A stretch of DNA of 57,702 nt, taken from assembly GCA_001661515.1 (NCBI GenBank), contig LUVW01000007.1, positions 585,008 through 642,709 of the forward strand, read 5' to 3'. Positions within the stretch are counted from its first letter, which is position 1. The number at the start of each line of letters is the position of its first letter. Shown here one piece after another: positions 10,422 to 22,314 of this stretch. A program made the position numbers and the translations under genes. The DNA is from Capniomyces stellatus. Lineage: Eukaryota > Kickxellomycota > Harpellomycetes > Harpellales > Legeriomycetaceae. A model generated the notes under the pieces. That model made no database searches and was not told the DNA's origin. It saw only the letters and a list, made by a program, of their open reading frames with translations.

Positions 10422-13400
10422 TTACAGCGAACACCACAACTCAATTCTATCGATGATGTTGGATTCAGAAGATGATATGTCACCGCCAGCATAGGCCTTG
10501 GCCAACTCCAGGTCGTCGTCATCAGTCATCAAAACGAGCTCGTTGTCTTCGTCAATAAATCTGATTTTAATGGATGCATTGCTTTGGTCCGTGGAGACAG
10601 GGATTAGCCCAGTTGACTTGGCAACCTTGTTATTGACCAAGTTCTGGAGCTTCTTAAAGTCAGCGCGTTCAGGCATAACAATGTTGTAGATGTCGTTGTT
10701 GAAGTGGAACTTGACCTTCATCATGCCTCGAAGCGTGGGTCTGCGTCTGACTTCTTCAGTCATCGGGGCACTGGTCAAGTTGGATATGCCTCCTGGGTAC
10801 AGGCCATTGGGTGTAAGCGGAGTGCTTGGGCGATTTCTTGCCTGAGACTGTCCGCTTAAAATGTCGGCAGAGTTTGGCTGCGGTGTCATGTTGCGTTTTT
10901 GCGAGTGGCTTAGAGACATCATAGCTAGCTCTGGTGAAGATTGTAAAACGTTGTCTTGAGTGTTGCCTATGTTTGCAGGTCTGCCGGTATGCGACAAACT
11001 TGTACCGTAAGGGCCAAAGGCATGGGACGCGTATTGGTCGTTTGTGTTGGTTTGCTGGTGAGTAAAAACCTGTCGATTTTGATCGGCTAAAAACTGAGCC
11101 TGGGCCTGGGCCTGAGCTTGGACTTGAGCTTGAGCTTGAGCTTGTGCTTGTGCCTGCTGCTGCTGCTGCTGCTGTTGGGCTTGGGCTTGAGCTTGAACTT
11201 GAGCCTGGTTGTGAGCCTGAGTGTGGGCCTGAGCTTGAGTGTGAGTATGGTGATGAGTATGGGCCTGGCTATGGGTCTGGGTCTGTATCTGAGCGACCTG
11301 GTGGCTTCTAGCTTTGTATTCCTGACTAGCATTCCTACTATGATCAGCTGTCATGTTGCGGGTTGGAGAGTAGCTTTGTTCGCCAATTCGGGCTTTGGAG
11401 AAATCGTTCTGCAGGATCTCTGGCGACAATCGTGATCTGTCAAATGGTTTGCCTTGGTCAGCCTCTGGGTCGTTGCGATAAAGCAGCTTTTCTGTGTTAT
11501 TGCGTCGCAGTTTAGAAAGCGAGTCCATGCCTGCTGATCGCGTCCCTATATTGCTAGTATCAACTGATTTCCCGTTGTTAGGAAGCACTCTACCGCTTGT
11601 GTTGGATTGCTCAGTTCTTGGCAGCGTGCTAATGTCTGGTGTCTGTGTGTTTGGTTGCTGGTTAGCGTTCTTTAGTGTAACTCTTCTCACCAGTCCTGCT
11701 CTGATGATTTCCAGCGGATCGACCGCTGCTGAGTTCGACTCGTTTTCTCCACCCCCACTACCACTCGCCTTTTCGCCGTTTTGCACTTGCTTATCGCCAA
11801 GCTCGCTTGGGCCCATATACGCGCCCTCGTTGCTTATACTTCTTTGGCCTGCGTCCGTCCCTTTGTTTCCCTCGCTTCTCGCCCCTAAAGTGCTACCAAC
11901 ATTTGTATTTAAACCTTGTTGCTCGTTGCTGCCGGTGTTTTGCGACTGGCTCATCTGTGTCTCTTGTTCGCTTCGCTTTATAGATCTATTTGACAAACTA
12001 CGGCTCAATTCCTCTTTTCTCAATGACTCATCCTCTGCTTTCTTGTGCATCATCTTTTGTGTGTTCTATTGCACAATTATCCATTTGCCACCCAAAATTG
12101 AAAAAAATTTATTACCAGCATACTCACTAAGCGTTTGGTATTCTTTAATTCAGCTTAGGCCTAGTCCCTTTTCAACTGTCAAATTTAGCCCAGCTTTAGG
12201 CAACTTTTAAAACACAAACGGCCATTGTGTAACACTTACCTTGCGTTCAATCGCTCCTTTAAACCCTACGACCTGATCGCTACCATCTGCCGTCGCAATC
12301 AGTCTAGCGTTACCCAAGTAGTCCACTTTCTTTGAGCTTTCAACCTTGAAGTTTGATGGCCTATACAGGGTTCCTTTAGGCACACAATAAAGTGGACAAT
12401 CCTACAAAGACCAAATTACCCCCCACCAAAATCATATTTTTATTAGTAAGAATTAAAAAAAATTCTACTCTTGGTATAATAATAAGTATAGGCACGCTCA
12501 AGATTCAAATAGCAGGAATACTTACCACCCCGTTTGACTCCAACGCCCTATCAATCCATTTATGTCTGTCCTTTGATTTTATTTTCTGTGCTGCCTCTAG
12601 ATCTTTTATTGCCTTGCCATTTTCACCCAAGCAAAAGTAACACAGCGCTCTGTTATACAGAACCTCACACGAATGGATCTTGTAATCAAGACCAATTTGC
12701 GAATAGTCAATAAAGTCATTCCCTCTCAGGTACTAATAACATTGGTAAAATTAGGAGGAAAAAAAAGATGAAATAAGCACCGATGACAGTTATGTTTATT
12801 AAAATGGCAATTTAATACAGACTTGAAGGTATCAAATAGTTATACTGTTCACACTGAAAGGAGGGAAAATGTGGTCCTAAATAATGAACCTAAGATCTCA
12901 GCTTGATTTGGTTTTGTTGAAAATGCCAACAACCTTGCTAATCTCTTTTTTTTTAATTTGATAAAAAGAAAAACCTTCATTTAGACAAACAGTACTTACA
13001 AGCAAGCTATCGTTGAAATCGTTTAAAGCACCTTCGTTATTCTGGAGTACCATATTCGCAATACCCTTTTGGAAGTATGCTACTGCAAAGTACTGATCCA
13101 TACTTAAAGCTGTCAAGTATGCATTTATCTATTTGTTAAATTATAAAAAATATGCTTAGAGTTCAAGTCACTTGCGTCAAGTGTTGAGTATAGTCGTTTC
13201 ACAATTGTTTGTACCCGAAATTCAAAAAAATAAATAGACTTTTTTCTTTTTCTTCTCTCCCCCCCCCCCCCCCCCCCCCCCCNNNNNNNNTCCCCCCCCC
13301 CCCCCCCCCGCCCTTCCTTCTTTTTAGATGTTAATAGATCGATAGATCACTTACTGCACCCTCTTGGTCGCCCTTGCGAGCAAGAATCAGTCCAATGTTG

Positions 13401-13845
13401 AAATATATCTTTGCCGAATCGGCTATTTTCTAGAAAAAAAAACATTTTTTGATTTTTTGAACGTTTTGATATAATATATTGGTGTTTAGCATTCTGCCAA
13501 CCTTTTGATACACAGAACAGTTGTTGAATACGTAGCCGAGTATGCGCTCAAACATAATATTGACACCAATCAGGAAAATATTTGAGGTCGAGTGCAGATT
13601 CACAGTTTATGTTTACTTACAGCAAATATACTAAGAGAAAGATCATAGTCACCAGAGTCGTATGCCTCTGTTGCCAGCTTCCATTGCTCTATTTCGGCCT
13701 AATCGAATAAACACCAGTTGTTTGGAATATTACTTTGTTTTTATTTTTCTGATTAATGTCCATAATTTCAATGCTTCTTTAAATTCGCTTGTTCATCATT
13801 GTTTTATGTGTTTCTCGTGGTATTTGTATTTACCTTTAGTGCCAT
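10422..13845 (-). CDS. noxR: NoxR, p67phox-like NADPH oxidase regulator
   Basis: NoxR is the fungal counterpart of p67phox, the cytosolic activator of superoxide-producing NADPH oxidases. Eight exons are inferred: 13834-13845, 13621-13698, 13502-13546, 13355-13429, 13000-13128, 12526-12732, 12240-12401 and 10422-12065, about 783 residues. Exons 2-6 encode the TPR repeats; tell-tale segments are AKIYFNIGLILA, FAVAYFQKGIA and LRGNDFIDY followed by CEVLYNRAL, close to human p67phox. Exon 7 has PKGTLYRPS and DYLGNARLIATADG, matching the stretch leading into the p67phox activation domain. The last exon is disordered, with a Q/A/H-rich run at about residues 492-564, and ends in a PB1 domain (about 680-783) with an acidic DEDNELVLMTDDDDLELA segment. 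No SH3 domain is seen. All seven introns are phase 0. Intron 4 contains an assembly gap. Confidence 0.9.
11085..11300 (-). repeat. Q/A/H low-complexity codon repeat in NoxR
   Basis: Alternating CAG/CAA and GCx codons encode long Gln-Ala runs, with His-Thr repeats at the upstream end. There is a pure run of eight Gln. The region is purine/pyrimidine-biased and open in other frames, which creates false reading frames on both strands. Confidence 0.85.
13259..13310. other. Poly-C tract with 8-N assembly gap
   Basis: Runs of C (13259-13282 and about 13292-13309) flank eight N at 13283-13290, inside NoxR intron 4. The true length of the tract is unknown, so the size of this intron is also unknown. 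Confidence 0.95.
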
Positions 13846-15770
13846 AGCTGTTTATCCGCTTTATAATGATGCTGCTGTTGGTACAGTTAAAAGTACGTTG
13901 TTCTATTTTACCTACTTTAAATCACTCGTTTTACTAGCGCGGTTTCAATAATCTGTCAAGCTTATTTCTCGTTTGGACAGCGCTAAAACCTGCTACTGTT
14001 TTTACTATTTCTTATTAATTTCTACTTGGTTTCTTTTTAATAGCGCTTTTTTTAAGGTTTTGGCCTTTTGGCTGCAAATATTCTTTCCACTTTCAGGATT
14101 AGTTTATTTATTTATTTTTAGCTTGACTTGTAGCAAATTTGCGCTTTGGTTTTATTATCCTTTACTTGTTTGTTTAGTAAGCTTTCGTCAACTCATCTAA
14201 TGCTTTTGTTTTTGGCTTCAAGATTTGCATAAACATTCTCGTTATGCAAACAAGCTCTGTTACAAGATCACTTTTTACTATTGATGTTTGAACTAATATC
14301 ACCACTTAAAAGTACTTGTACTTTTCCTCAGCTCATCTATTTTTAAATGTACTTTTTTTTTTTACTTTAGTTCTTTTTCTTGTTGTTCTTTGTAAATTTC
14401 GGTTTTAATTTGTGTTTATCAGACAACACTTGTATTAGCGTTTTTGCTAATCTACTGTTGCCATGTTACACCCATTACCAATGCCACTATTTTATAAGCT
14501 AATCGTATTTCTCCTCTTTCCCAATGCAATCCGTGTTTTGCTTTCCCTACTACTAGCTGTTATTTTGTTTATTTGGATTATTCCTTTATTTTTGTTGGCC
14601 TAGTTATCTTGGCTCTATCAGCTTTTTCTGCTTTCTATTCGTTTATCTGTTTATTTATTGGGACTAACGGCTTTTATATGTTTACTTTTATAAAAAGAAA
14701 AAAAGATGATTCGGCTTTGAATTTGCCTATTACAGTTATTTATTTATTTTCCGCACTTTTTTCTTTCTTGATTTAGGTTGTTGGGATTGAATGGCTAATG
14801 ACTCTAAATCGGGTCTAATTAAGTTGATTTTAAAGCGTCAGGACTCTTGCGTTTACCTCAGCATTTTTGTTACTATTTACAAACAGGGATTTAAATTCCG
14901 CTCCAAATCCAATTGCTTGTTATTTAGCCGCCAATTATATCGTTCACAAAATGCGACTCAACAGCTAGTCACCAATAGCACTGTATTACTACTCAGTGTT
15001 TTTATTGGGTTGGGCTCTTGCCACATTATATATCTGATTATCAAAGTTGACTCATTCCAAATTATATATATATATATATACATCTTTTATTTTTATTGTG
15101 AGAAATATTTTGAATGTTTATATCTTTTTATTTTAATGTCGCCAATTTCCCTTGAAAAGGATTTCAACAAATTTTTGGCTAAATGTCCGACCTGCCAGTA
15201 TATTCACCAAACTCGAAATGAAGCACAAATTACATTTTCAAACTTTTCCAATTTTAGCTCGAGCTTGAAACCAAACCGTTATTGTCTGGTTAGCGCTTAA
15301 TTGGTTAGCACTAAGTATCAAAAATAGCAAAGTTATTTCTAATCGGGCTGAGTAATGTTATACCAGCAACTTGGCTGAAGTTGAGGAAGTAGTATCCCGG
15401 GAACTCACTCCAAATTGCACATATCACCGCGCCCATCCCCCCCCCCCAAAATATCCAATTTCCACTATTAATACTGTTTAACCCGAATGATCAATCCAAC
15501 TTTACATAAAACAACAAAGCAAAACAAAACCCAAAACATCACCCCAAAACATCACCCCCAAACAGCCATTGATCCGAAAATCATTAAAATTTGAAGCGTG
15601 GACATCCACAATTAATAATCTTAAAATATTAAAATTACTAAAACACTGGGAAAAAAACATACACAAAGACCAATCTAGTTGGCAGCAGTAATATTTATAT
15701 TTACTTTATTAAAAATATATAGGGTTAAAAAAGTGGTGATATTTGCAATGGTTTTAATGATAAATAAAAG
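13846..15770. other. Gap between the NoxR 5' end and the MET3 3' end
   Basis: About 1.9 kb that should carry the NoxR promoter on its left side and the MET3 3' UTR on its right. Open frames such as 14791-15300 and 14573-14776 are AT-driven and unlike any family I know. There is an 11-bp poly-C run at 15437-15447. Confidence 0.5.
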
Positions 15771-16982
15771 TTAGTACGCCTTTTTGGCCTCGCTATAGCT
15801 GCTTCTTAGCACCTCAACGACTTTTGGGAATGAAAACCAGTCAGGGATATCTTCTCCTGTTCTAAGACGATTCCTTAGCTCAGTTCCTGAAATGTCGAGT
15901 GTCTTTTGACCCTTTTTAACCAATTCAATTTCTTCGTACCTATCCTCCTCAGGTAGATATGTGAGCATCGAAAATGGAACCATTTCGATTCCCAATTCAG
16001 ATTCAAAAGACTTGACCAGTTCTTGAGCTTCGTATGGCCCATAAATATCATTCCCTTTCTTGTCCTTTCCTGGACCTGCATGATCTCTTCCTACAATCAG
16101 GTGCGTAGCGCCATAGTTTTTTCTAACAATAGCGTGCCAAACAGCCTCCTTTGGCCCACCCATGCGCATAGCCAGTGGTAGCAATGACAAAAACGCAGAA
16201 TCCTTCTCATAGTTCTCCATAATCATTTGGTAAACTCGGACACGAGTAATATAGTCAATATCTCCTGGCTTGGTAAGCCCAACTACTGGGTGGACAAATA
16301 TCTTTGCATTTGTCTTTTTGCCAGCACGAACAGTAAGTTCAAGATGTGCTCTGTGCATTGGGTTTCGTGTTTGGAAGGCAACAACTCTTTCAAATAACTT
16401 TTCTTTGAACGCCTCTCTTGTTTGAGCGGGTGTGTACCGGATTTCAGCAAAGTCTGAATGTGTTATTTCGTTGATGATCTGGACATTTCCACCAATGTTG
16501 ACATCACCAGTGCTGTTGAATAGGTAGTCTACTGAAGGGTGTGATGTACAGTCAGTTCCAAAAACCTTCAACGCCTCGTCCCTTTTGTCAGTCACATACG
16601 AATCAGCAACAGTTATGATGGCCAAGTCACTATTGTTTCTAGGGTCCTTTAGCAGCACTCTTGTGTTTGCGATCTGATCACCGCTTTTGTCCCCGAACAC
16701 ACGTTTGAAGTTTTCGTTGGATATGTCCAGATAAACTGGGATTGTCCACAGCAAGCCGTTAGCTAAACGATTGTTGTTGACAACATTAGAATAGTCTGAT
16801 TGTGTCATGAATCCCTCGAGTGGCGAGAACCCACCGTTGGATATTAGCTCCAAGTCGCACAGTTGTCTATCAGTCAAAACAATTGATGGCAGGCTTGCTG
16901 ACTCCTCAACCAACTGTTGGTGGATTGGTGCATCCCTAAGGATCAGGTTTTTTAGTTCTCCTCCGTGTGGTGTTGGTGACAT
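15771..16982 (-). CDS. MET3: ATP sulfurylase (sulfate adenylyltransferase)
   Basis: The enzyme makes adenosine 5'-phosphosulfate from sulfate and ATP, the first step of sulfate assimilation. One exon encodes 403 residues. The start [13 protein letters not shown] matches the family N-terminus. The catalytic motifs are intact: [10 protein letters not shown] at residues 204-213 (QxRN and HxxH) and GRDHAGPG at 298-305. The ISGTELR segment near 365-370 and the end at about residue 400 are those of the catalytic core. Yeast Met3 is about 511 residues and filamentous-fungal forms about 570, because of a C-terminal domain related to APS kinase. Here the protein stops at the core with a normal TAA, and no downstream exon for that domain is visible before 13846. 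Confidence 0.96.
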   Translation of the reverse strand: MSPTPHGGELKNLILRDAPIHQQLVEESASLPSIVLTDRQLCDLELISNGGFSPLEGFMTQSDYSNVVNNNRLANGLLWTIPVYLDISNENFKRVFGDKSGDQIANTRVLLKDPRNNSDLAIITVADSYVTDKRDEALKVFGTDCTSHPSVDYLFNSTGDVNIGGNVQIINEITHSDFAEIRYTPAQTREAFKEKLFERVVAFQTRNPMHRAHLELTVRAGKKTNAKIFVHPVVGLTKPGDIDYITRVRVYQMIMENYEKDSAFLSLLPLAMRMGGPKEAVWHAIVRKNYGATHLIVGRDHAGPGKDKKGNDIYGPYEAQELVKSFESELGIEMVPFSMLTYLPEEDRYEEIELVKKGQKTLDISGTELRNRLRTGEDIPDWFSFPKVVEVLRSSYSEAKKAY

Positions 16983-19105
16983 TTTAGTTATATGCTTATA
17001 CTTTGGTTATATTTTGTACAGTCAAGGCGTTGTGGTTTTGATTTAGCTACAGCTGATTTTATAATTGCGCTCAGTATGGATATACCCATCGCTATTTATA
17101 TAAATGACTTGATTCAGTAACTCTTTTTTTCTTCTTCTTTACAAGCTAACAGCAGTGTAGACACTTTCTACTTCTGCGTTATCTTTGCTTTATCTTTTGT
17201 TAATACTAGGCTTTCATTTCCTCTGTCACCATCACTGCTTCTTCTTCTTCTTCTCCATCCTTCCCTAGACCTTTTTTTTAATAAAATAGAGTACTTGTAT
17301 ACACTTTACTTAATTCTAAAAATCTAAGCTGTCCTTTCACTGTAAATCGTTATAGTATAGTGAAATCACGACATTAACAATTATTTTCTACCAAAACCAT
17401 TGGACTATTGGTTTGTTGGCTTAGTTTATTTTTATAGCTTGGTTCAGTTATTGTTAAAAAATTTATCAGGTTGACGAATTTCTTTCATTTATTTCGCAAT
17501 TTGAATCAATAGATATCGCAATATCCAATCATGTGCCTGGTATAATGCCTTTTTTCTGGCTAATTAATTTCATACGAAAGCAATACCACTTTGGAATATT
17601 CAAAATTCTTCACATCATATTCACAAAACTAAAAAGCCGGAAATAGGTCAAAAAAAAAAAGTCAAAAAAAAGTCAAAAAAAAGCAATAACGCTCGGCATA
17701 ATTCAAACTTAGGCCGTGATGGGCTAGGAGCTGAGAACTACAATAGCTACAAAGAAACACAACACACATATCACCACTAACATTCCCGGTATAACGATAA
17801 AAGTGAAAACTGCAGCGGATTATAAGCCTTGCATTGTTAGCTTAGGTGCGACCTCGTTAACCAAATTGCACAACAAGAGTAGAAGGATCATATTTAACGC
17901 ATTTTCCTTTCAAATAAATCCCCAATGTTATCAGCTGTTGTGATTAGATTGGGGCTTCCAACCCATTTACCAAATTATACACTAAGATTTGATTTAACTG
18001 ATTAGGTGGATTGGTTTCATGGCAAAAACGCTTCCTATTCAGTTGTGATTAATTTAAAACCGGATGTTGGCAGCAGTAATATAGCGTATATGGGAACACT
18101 GCCGAGCAGAATGAACCAATTTCAAATCACAACAGCAATATAATTGACCATGTTCTATAAACGGGATGTATGCAGCTAAACTAAATTACAAGCTGTGCAT
18201 GTTATTTGTGTTGTGATGTGGAAGCAGATTCAGAGTAAAAGTTAATGATCTCGGAGCTAAGCTGTACTGGCCAGTATTACGTCTGCTAATGGGTCCAAGT
18301 GCCATGGATAGTTATATTCTTGAACTATTACCACTGCTAAATTGAAACTAGAGTGTTTTAATTGGAAAGTTCAAGGCGGTCTTGTAAGGATTGAAAAGCT
18401 AGCCGTTGTTTGAAGTTGACTATCGTTGAAATTACGTCATTTTGGTCATTAATTCATAAGAGTGCTGGTATCAATTTCCAGTAATTGTACTGGCCAATGT
18501 ATTTTCTTCTTCTTCCATCTTCCTTTGGATCCATCTCGGAAAATAGCAAACTTTGGCTATATCTGCCTATCAAAGCATGAAATTTCTGTTAAAATGGCGA
18601 TTGATGTTGCAGCCAGGAACTGATTGTCAGAACCAAACGGCAATAGCGATGTTGAAGAGGTATGATTACTAATACGTTCTGAGTCTGCATAAAAAACGGT
18701 ATAAACATAGCTATTTACAAAATAAGGCGCTTGTAAGTATGATTGTTGATTTGGGAAAAAGTTTATCCAACTCCCCAGAAAGCAACCGACGACACAAAGC
18801 GTTAATATCTGACAAACTCACCAAGATCATATCGTAGAATTATATTTATTATATGATAAAATATCACAAAAAAAGAATAAACGAGGATGGAAGAGAGTGT
18901 ATAAGGAAAGGTGATGTTGGATTAGTTCTATCAAAGCAAATAGATGGGCACAATTATGCCATAATATAAAAGGCTTGTCAGGTAAAATTACAATAGCAAA
19001 AAAGGAGAAGCAGGCGAAAAGGCATCATCGAATACCAACATACCATGCATTATTGACACAGAAAACTAACAATCAGCCCGTGAGTACTATATGCCTGCAT
19101 GTACA
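16983..19105. other. Gap between the MET3 5' end and the PX gene 3' end
   Basis: About 2.1 kb with no supported coding sequence. The MET3 promoter must lie at its left end; the right end is the 3' flank of the PX-domain gene. I saw no CACGTG sulfur-control box near MET3. Confidence 0.5.
17093..17104 (-). promoter_or_regulatory. Possible TATA box of MET3
   Basis: A nearly palindromic TATTTATATAAA-type element lies about 110 bp upstream of the MET3 start codon, within the range of a TATA box. AT-rich sequence makes chance matches common, so this is only a candidate. Confidence 0.3.
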
Positions 19106-21016
19106 TCAGCTACCAACACACCAATGCTTGAACTCAGGGCTAGCACCCAGAACAGGATGTAGTCCTATGTATGCTATTAAATACTGGAGAGACTGCTCTC
19201 TTTGTTCCAAGAACAGCGCGTTGAAGTTCCCAACCACTCTTTTTGGTGGCAGCTTGGGAATATTCCGCTTAAATGCTGGGTATCTTAGCACCATGGTTCG
19301 TCTTAACAAATCAAAGTCTGAAAAGCGCCTAAGAATAGTCACATTACTCCCCTAGCCAAACATGTATTTACCCAATCGCGGTTAAGTGTATGCTAGAGCA
19401 TGGAAACTGAAATGTAAATAAATATATTTAAAACATATGCTTACAGTGACGGTATTAACCAATATTTTGTATTCTACATGCGACTCTATCCCAAACCCGA
19501 AAAAGTCACGTGAAATTATCCGAACATCACTAGCAAACAGCTGTGGTGCAATTCCACTTCCAACAACTTCTAGGCTTGGGTGCTACATAATTCGATTATA
19601 AGAAAAGCGCATGCGTTATTCGAAACCATCTCATTTGAAGTCTAACATTGGGATACGACAAAAAAGTTATATTTTAACAACCTAATAGGCTGATAGTTAC
19701 ATTATTGGACGTTCTGGCGCTAAACGGAGTTGTGTTTTGTGGAACAGGTCTTATGCCGTTAATCTTGCTCATGTTAGCTATGCTATTTCGGATATCAATG
19801 GCGTTGACAGAAGAGCCGTCCTCCGACGAGTCGGCTTCAGTTTGGCTAAGGGCGTCCTGCGAGGTGATTTCGTTTACAGATCCTAAAAAGTTAAGCCCGC
19901 TCGGGCTTTCGATTCTTCCAGAAACCTCGTCGCTATTCAAACCCTTCGAGTCACCAAAAGACGACGAGCCTCCAGCAACGCTAGATGAGTCAATAAATCT
20001 TGGTGCAAATTGCTTCGTATGGTAGTCCAGGTTTGGGGTTTTTATGCCCCCATTTAGCTTGTTTGGGTTGTACTCGTAGTCTTTATTCGACTTGATAAAG
20101 TTTGTCAAAGAGGCAGTCCGGCTCGAGCTAGGGATAGCTGTTTGATGTTTCCATTTGTCCGAATCAATAGGTATTGTACGCGTTAGTAAATATATGAGTA
20201 CAATCAGTCACAGCAGAACATACGTCCAATGGCGCTTGTAATATTTTTCAACTAGCACAAAAAGCGATAATACTTACCACACGAGGCGTATAGGATCGAG
20301 TCTATCAATTTAATTTTTATCTCGTCAAAGCTAAATTCCTCGCCCTCAATTACCCACGTGTTTTTTACCTTAACACCTAACGCCAATTGGTCCAAGTACT
20401 CTTCTTGGAGGTTTGATAACATTGTATAGTATTTTTTGAGGTTCTTTTCTGATTTGTAATCTACATTTCGGGTTACAGTATTTGTTTCTTTTTTTAAAAT
20501 CAGAGCACCAAAAGCTATTATATTCCGGAGATAGTGAGAATAAACTAATTCAATTCAGAGTTAATTGGTAAAATAGTAAATTAGCAAAATAGTAAATTAG
20601 TAAATTAGTAGCTGGTTAACTTGTCATACATTCTACGCATTTGTTAAACTTGGATACCCCACTATCAAGCTGGTTATATTCTATCATTTTGTTGTTGGCG
20701 ACTTTGTTCAGAGATAGGCTCTCGCTGTTTATAAGCCGCAAAACCTCGCTTTTCAGAATTTCTACGTGATTGGAATAAAACACAGCACATAAAATAAGCT
20801 AGAATTTCAAAGCAAACGAGCTAAACTACCAGCTAAAGCGTGTTTCTTTGTTAAAAACAAGTCAAGTCCATATCCGCTACAATTTAAAGGCACTCAAATG
20901 GCTGCTAAAGTAAATGTTGCTAGCTTGGAAAAAAATATACAAGGTTAATTACCGGAAATCTCAGTAGCTAACTCAATCAGGTCGCCGATTTCTGCCTTTA
21001 GCACTGCGTAGTCCAT
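19106..21016 (-). CDS. PX-domain protein with N-terminal helical region
   Basis: Six exons are inferred (20953-21016, 20630-20761, 20278-20460, 19701-20137, 19445-19582, 19106-19351), joining to a 399-residue frame in which every splice keeps phase. The C-terminal ~115 residues form a phosphoinositide-binding PX domain: RRFSDF at 326-331 supplies the conserved Arg and aromatic, then a RYPAF segment and a proline-rich IPKLPPK loop at 349-355, then a helix ending in HPVLGASPEF. The first ~125 residues are charged and helical; the middle (about 127-272) is Ser/Gly/Asn-rich and probably disordered. A C-terminal PX with an N-terminal helical region is not one of the common sorting-nexin layouts (PX-BAR has PX first), so I cannot name the family. 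It likely acts on endosomal or vacuolar membranes. The end may carry one more small exon. Confidence 0.75.
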
Positions 21017-22023
21017 CTAAACTCGAACTTTAGTAAGTATAAATGCCGTTTGTTTTTATTCCGTTTTATACTGCACTGTTGAATTGGTTGAAAGCCTTGA
21101 ATTTGTTATTAACAGTGTTGCCGGGTCTTTGAACTAGTTGTTTTAATGTATCGGGTTACTTGGTTCTAATGTATTGCTTTGTGTTTGAAGTATAAATAGT
21201 AAATTGATATATGTATATATATAAGACTGGTAATGTTCAGCGCTTTTCTATAAAGTATATTTCATTTTTCATATTTCAACCTTAGTTGGAGACGTTGGAG
21301 GAATGTGTCTATTATTGTTAGTTTGGAATATTTCATTTCGCTAGTCGAGTTCAACTAGTAAAATACGAGAGATTCAGTATCCCAATAATGAAAGGCAGAA
21401 ACTCATGAATTTGTGCATTTTAATTGTTGCGATTGGTAATATGCGTGTAAAGTTTAATTACATTATTTGAAGGTTCTTATAAAACTACTCGCATCAATAG
21501 GGCATGCTTTATTGGGTGAGAGTTCTGTAGTTCTGCATTTTACCCAATACCTTAGTTGTAGAGGTTGCCAAGGCGTTCAATACAGTAAAAAGTAGACCAA
21601 ATTATTCTCCTTCCAGCTGGGTTCTCTGGAAAAAACCCTGGAATATTTCTGCTTTGTTTCATTACTCGACCAACTGAAAGAGTAATAGAGCCAAAAAAAA
21701 ATCATGATACAAAACGCAGTTTTATTACGTTTAGCTTAGGAACCAAAATTGTTTAAAAGCCAAGAAGTTTGCATATTTTCCACATTCGCTCACTTTAAAA
21801 GACAAGTACAGCTTGAAAACTATCTCAGTTTAATTGTTTGTTGAATAACCGTAGAAAATATTTAAACACTTCAATTCGAACATAAAAGTAAAGTAAAGGT
21901 CATCATTCACTTGATATAAATTCCAGACAGATATCGGTTAGCAGTTTTAACTAAACAGTGACTTACACTAAGCAAAAAAAAAAAGATAATATTTCATAAT
22001 ATATACAGAAACAGACGGCAACA
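21017..22023. other. Divergent intergenic region
   Basis: About 1 kb between the 5' ends of the PX-domain gene (minus) and the I78-like gene (plus); it should hold both promoters. No reading frame of note. Confidence 0.5.
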
Positions 22024-22314
22024 ATGTTCAAGTTTCCTACAGAAGAAGAAATGAAGATTAAAAACGAGGAATGGACTGCAAAGCTGGTTGGTAAATGTCT
22101 AGTCATTGACACCGAAGACGACTTGAAACCACCCAAATACGATCTGGCCAAGGCTATGCAATCGTCAAAAGATACCCAAGTGCTTTTGTCAACACTTCCC
22201 GAAAGCCGCAGAGTGATTGGGCCAGGGACAGCTATCACTAGAGACCTTAGACAAGGTCGTCTTAACTTGATTATAGACGACTCTGGCCATATTTCTAAAA
22301 TCGGGTTCTACTAG
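22024..22314 (+). CDS. I78-type proteinase-inhibitor-like small protein
   Basis: One intronless frame of 96 residues. The second half has the peptidase-inhibitor I78 pattern: a RVIGPGTAITRD segment, then RLNLIIDDSG and HISKIGFY, corresponding to the family's R-[VI]-[IL]-x-P-G-x-x-[VI]-T-x-D, R-L-N-[VI] and D-D-x-G-x-I blocks. Some fungal members inhibit serine proteases. There is no signal peptide, so the protein is probably cytosolic. The terminal Cys-Gly common in bacterial members is replaced by Phe-Tyr. The first ~55 residues (charged, with DDLKPPKYDLAKA) are not part of the core domain. Assignment rests on motif recognition only. Confidence 0.7.
   Translation: MFKFPTEEEMKIKNEEWTAKLVGKCLVIDTEDDLKPPKYDLAKAMQSSKDTQVLLSTLPESRRVIGPGTAITRDLRQGRLNLIIDDSGHISKIGFY

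Noticed and set aside
11087..11435. Two frames made of Leu-Ser or Lys-Leu repeats (11087-11332 minus, 11118-11435 plus)
   Set aside because: Out-of-frame readings of the Q/A codon repeat in NoxR.
11494..12210. 238-residue plus-strand frame
   Set aside because: Complement of the NoxR last exon and intron 7; hydrophobic composition mirrors the polar NoxR sequence, and it has no family resemblance.
13283..13290. N stretch as a sign of chimeric assembly inside NoxR
   Set aside because: Exons on both sides join in frame and in the p67phox order, so the gap only hides poly-C length.
14791..15300. 169-residue plus-strand frame
   Set aside because: Composition follows the AT-rich DNA, with Ile-Tyr runs from an AT microsatellite; no motif, no splice partners.
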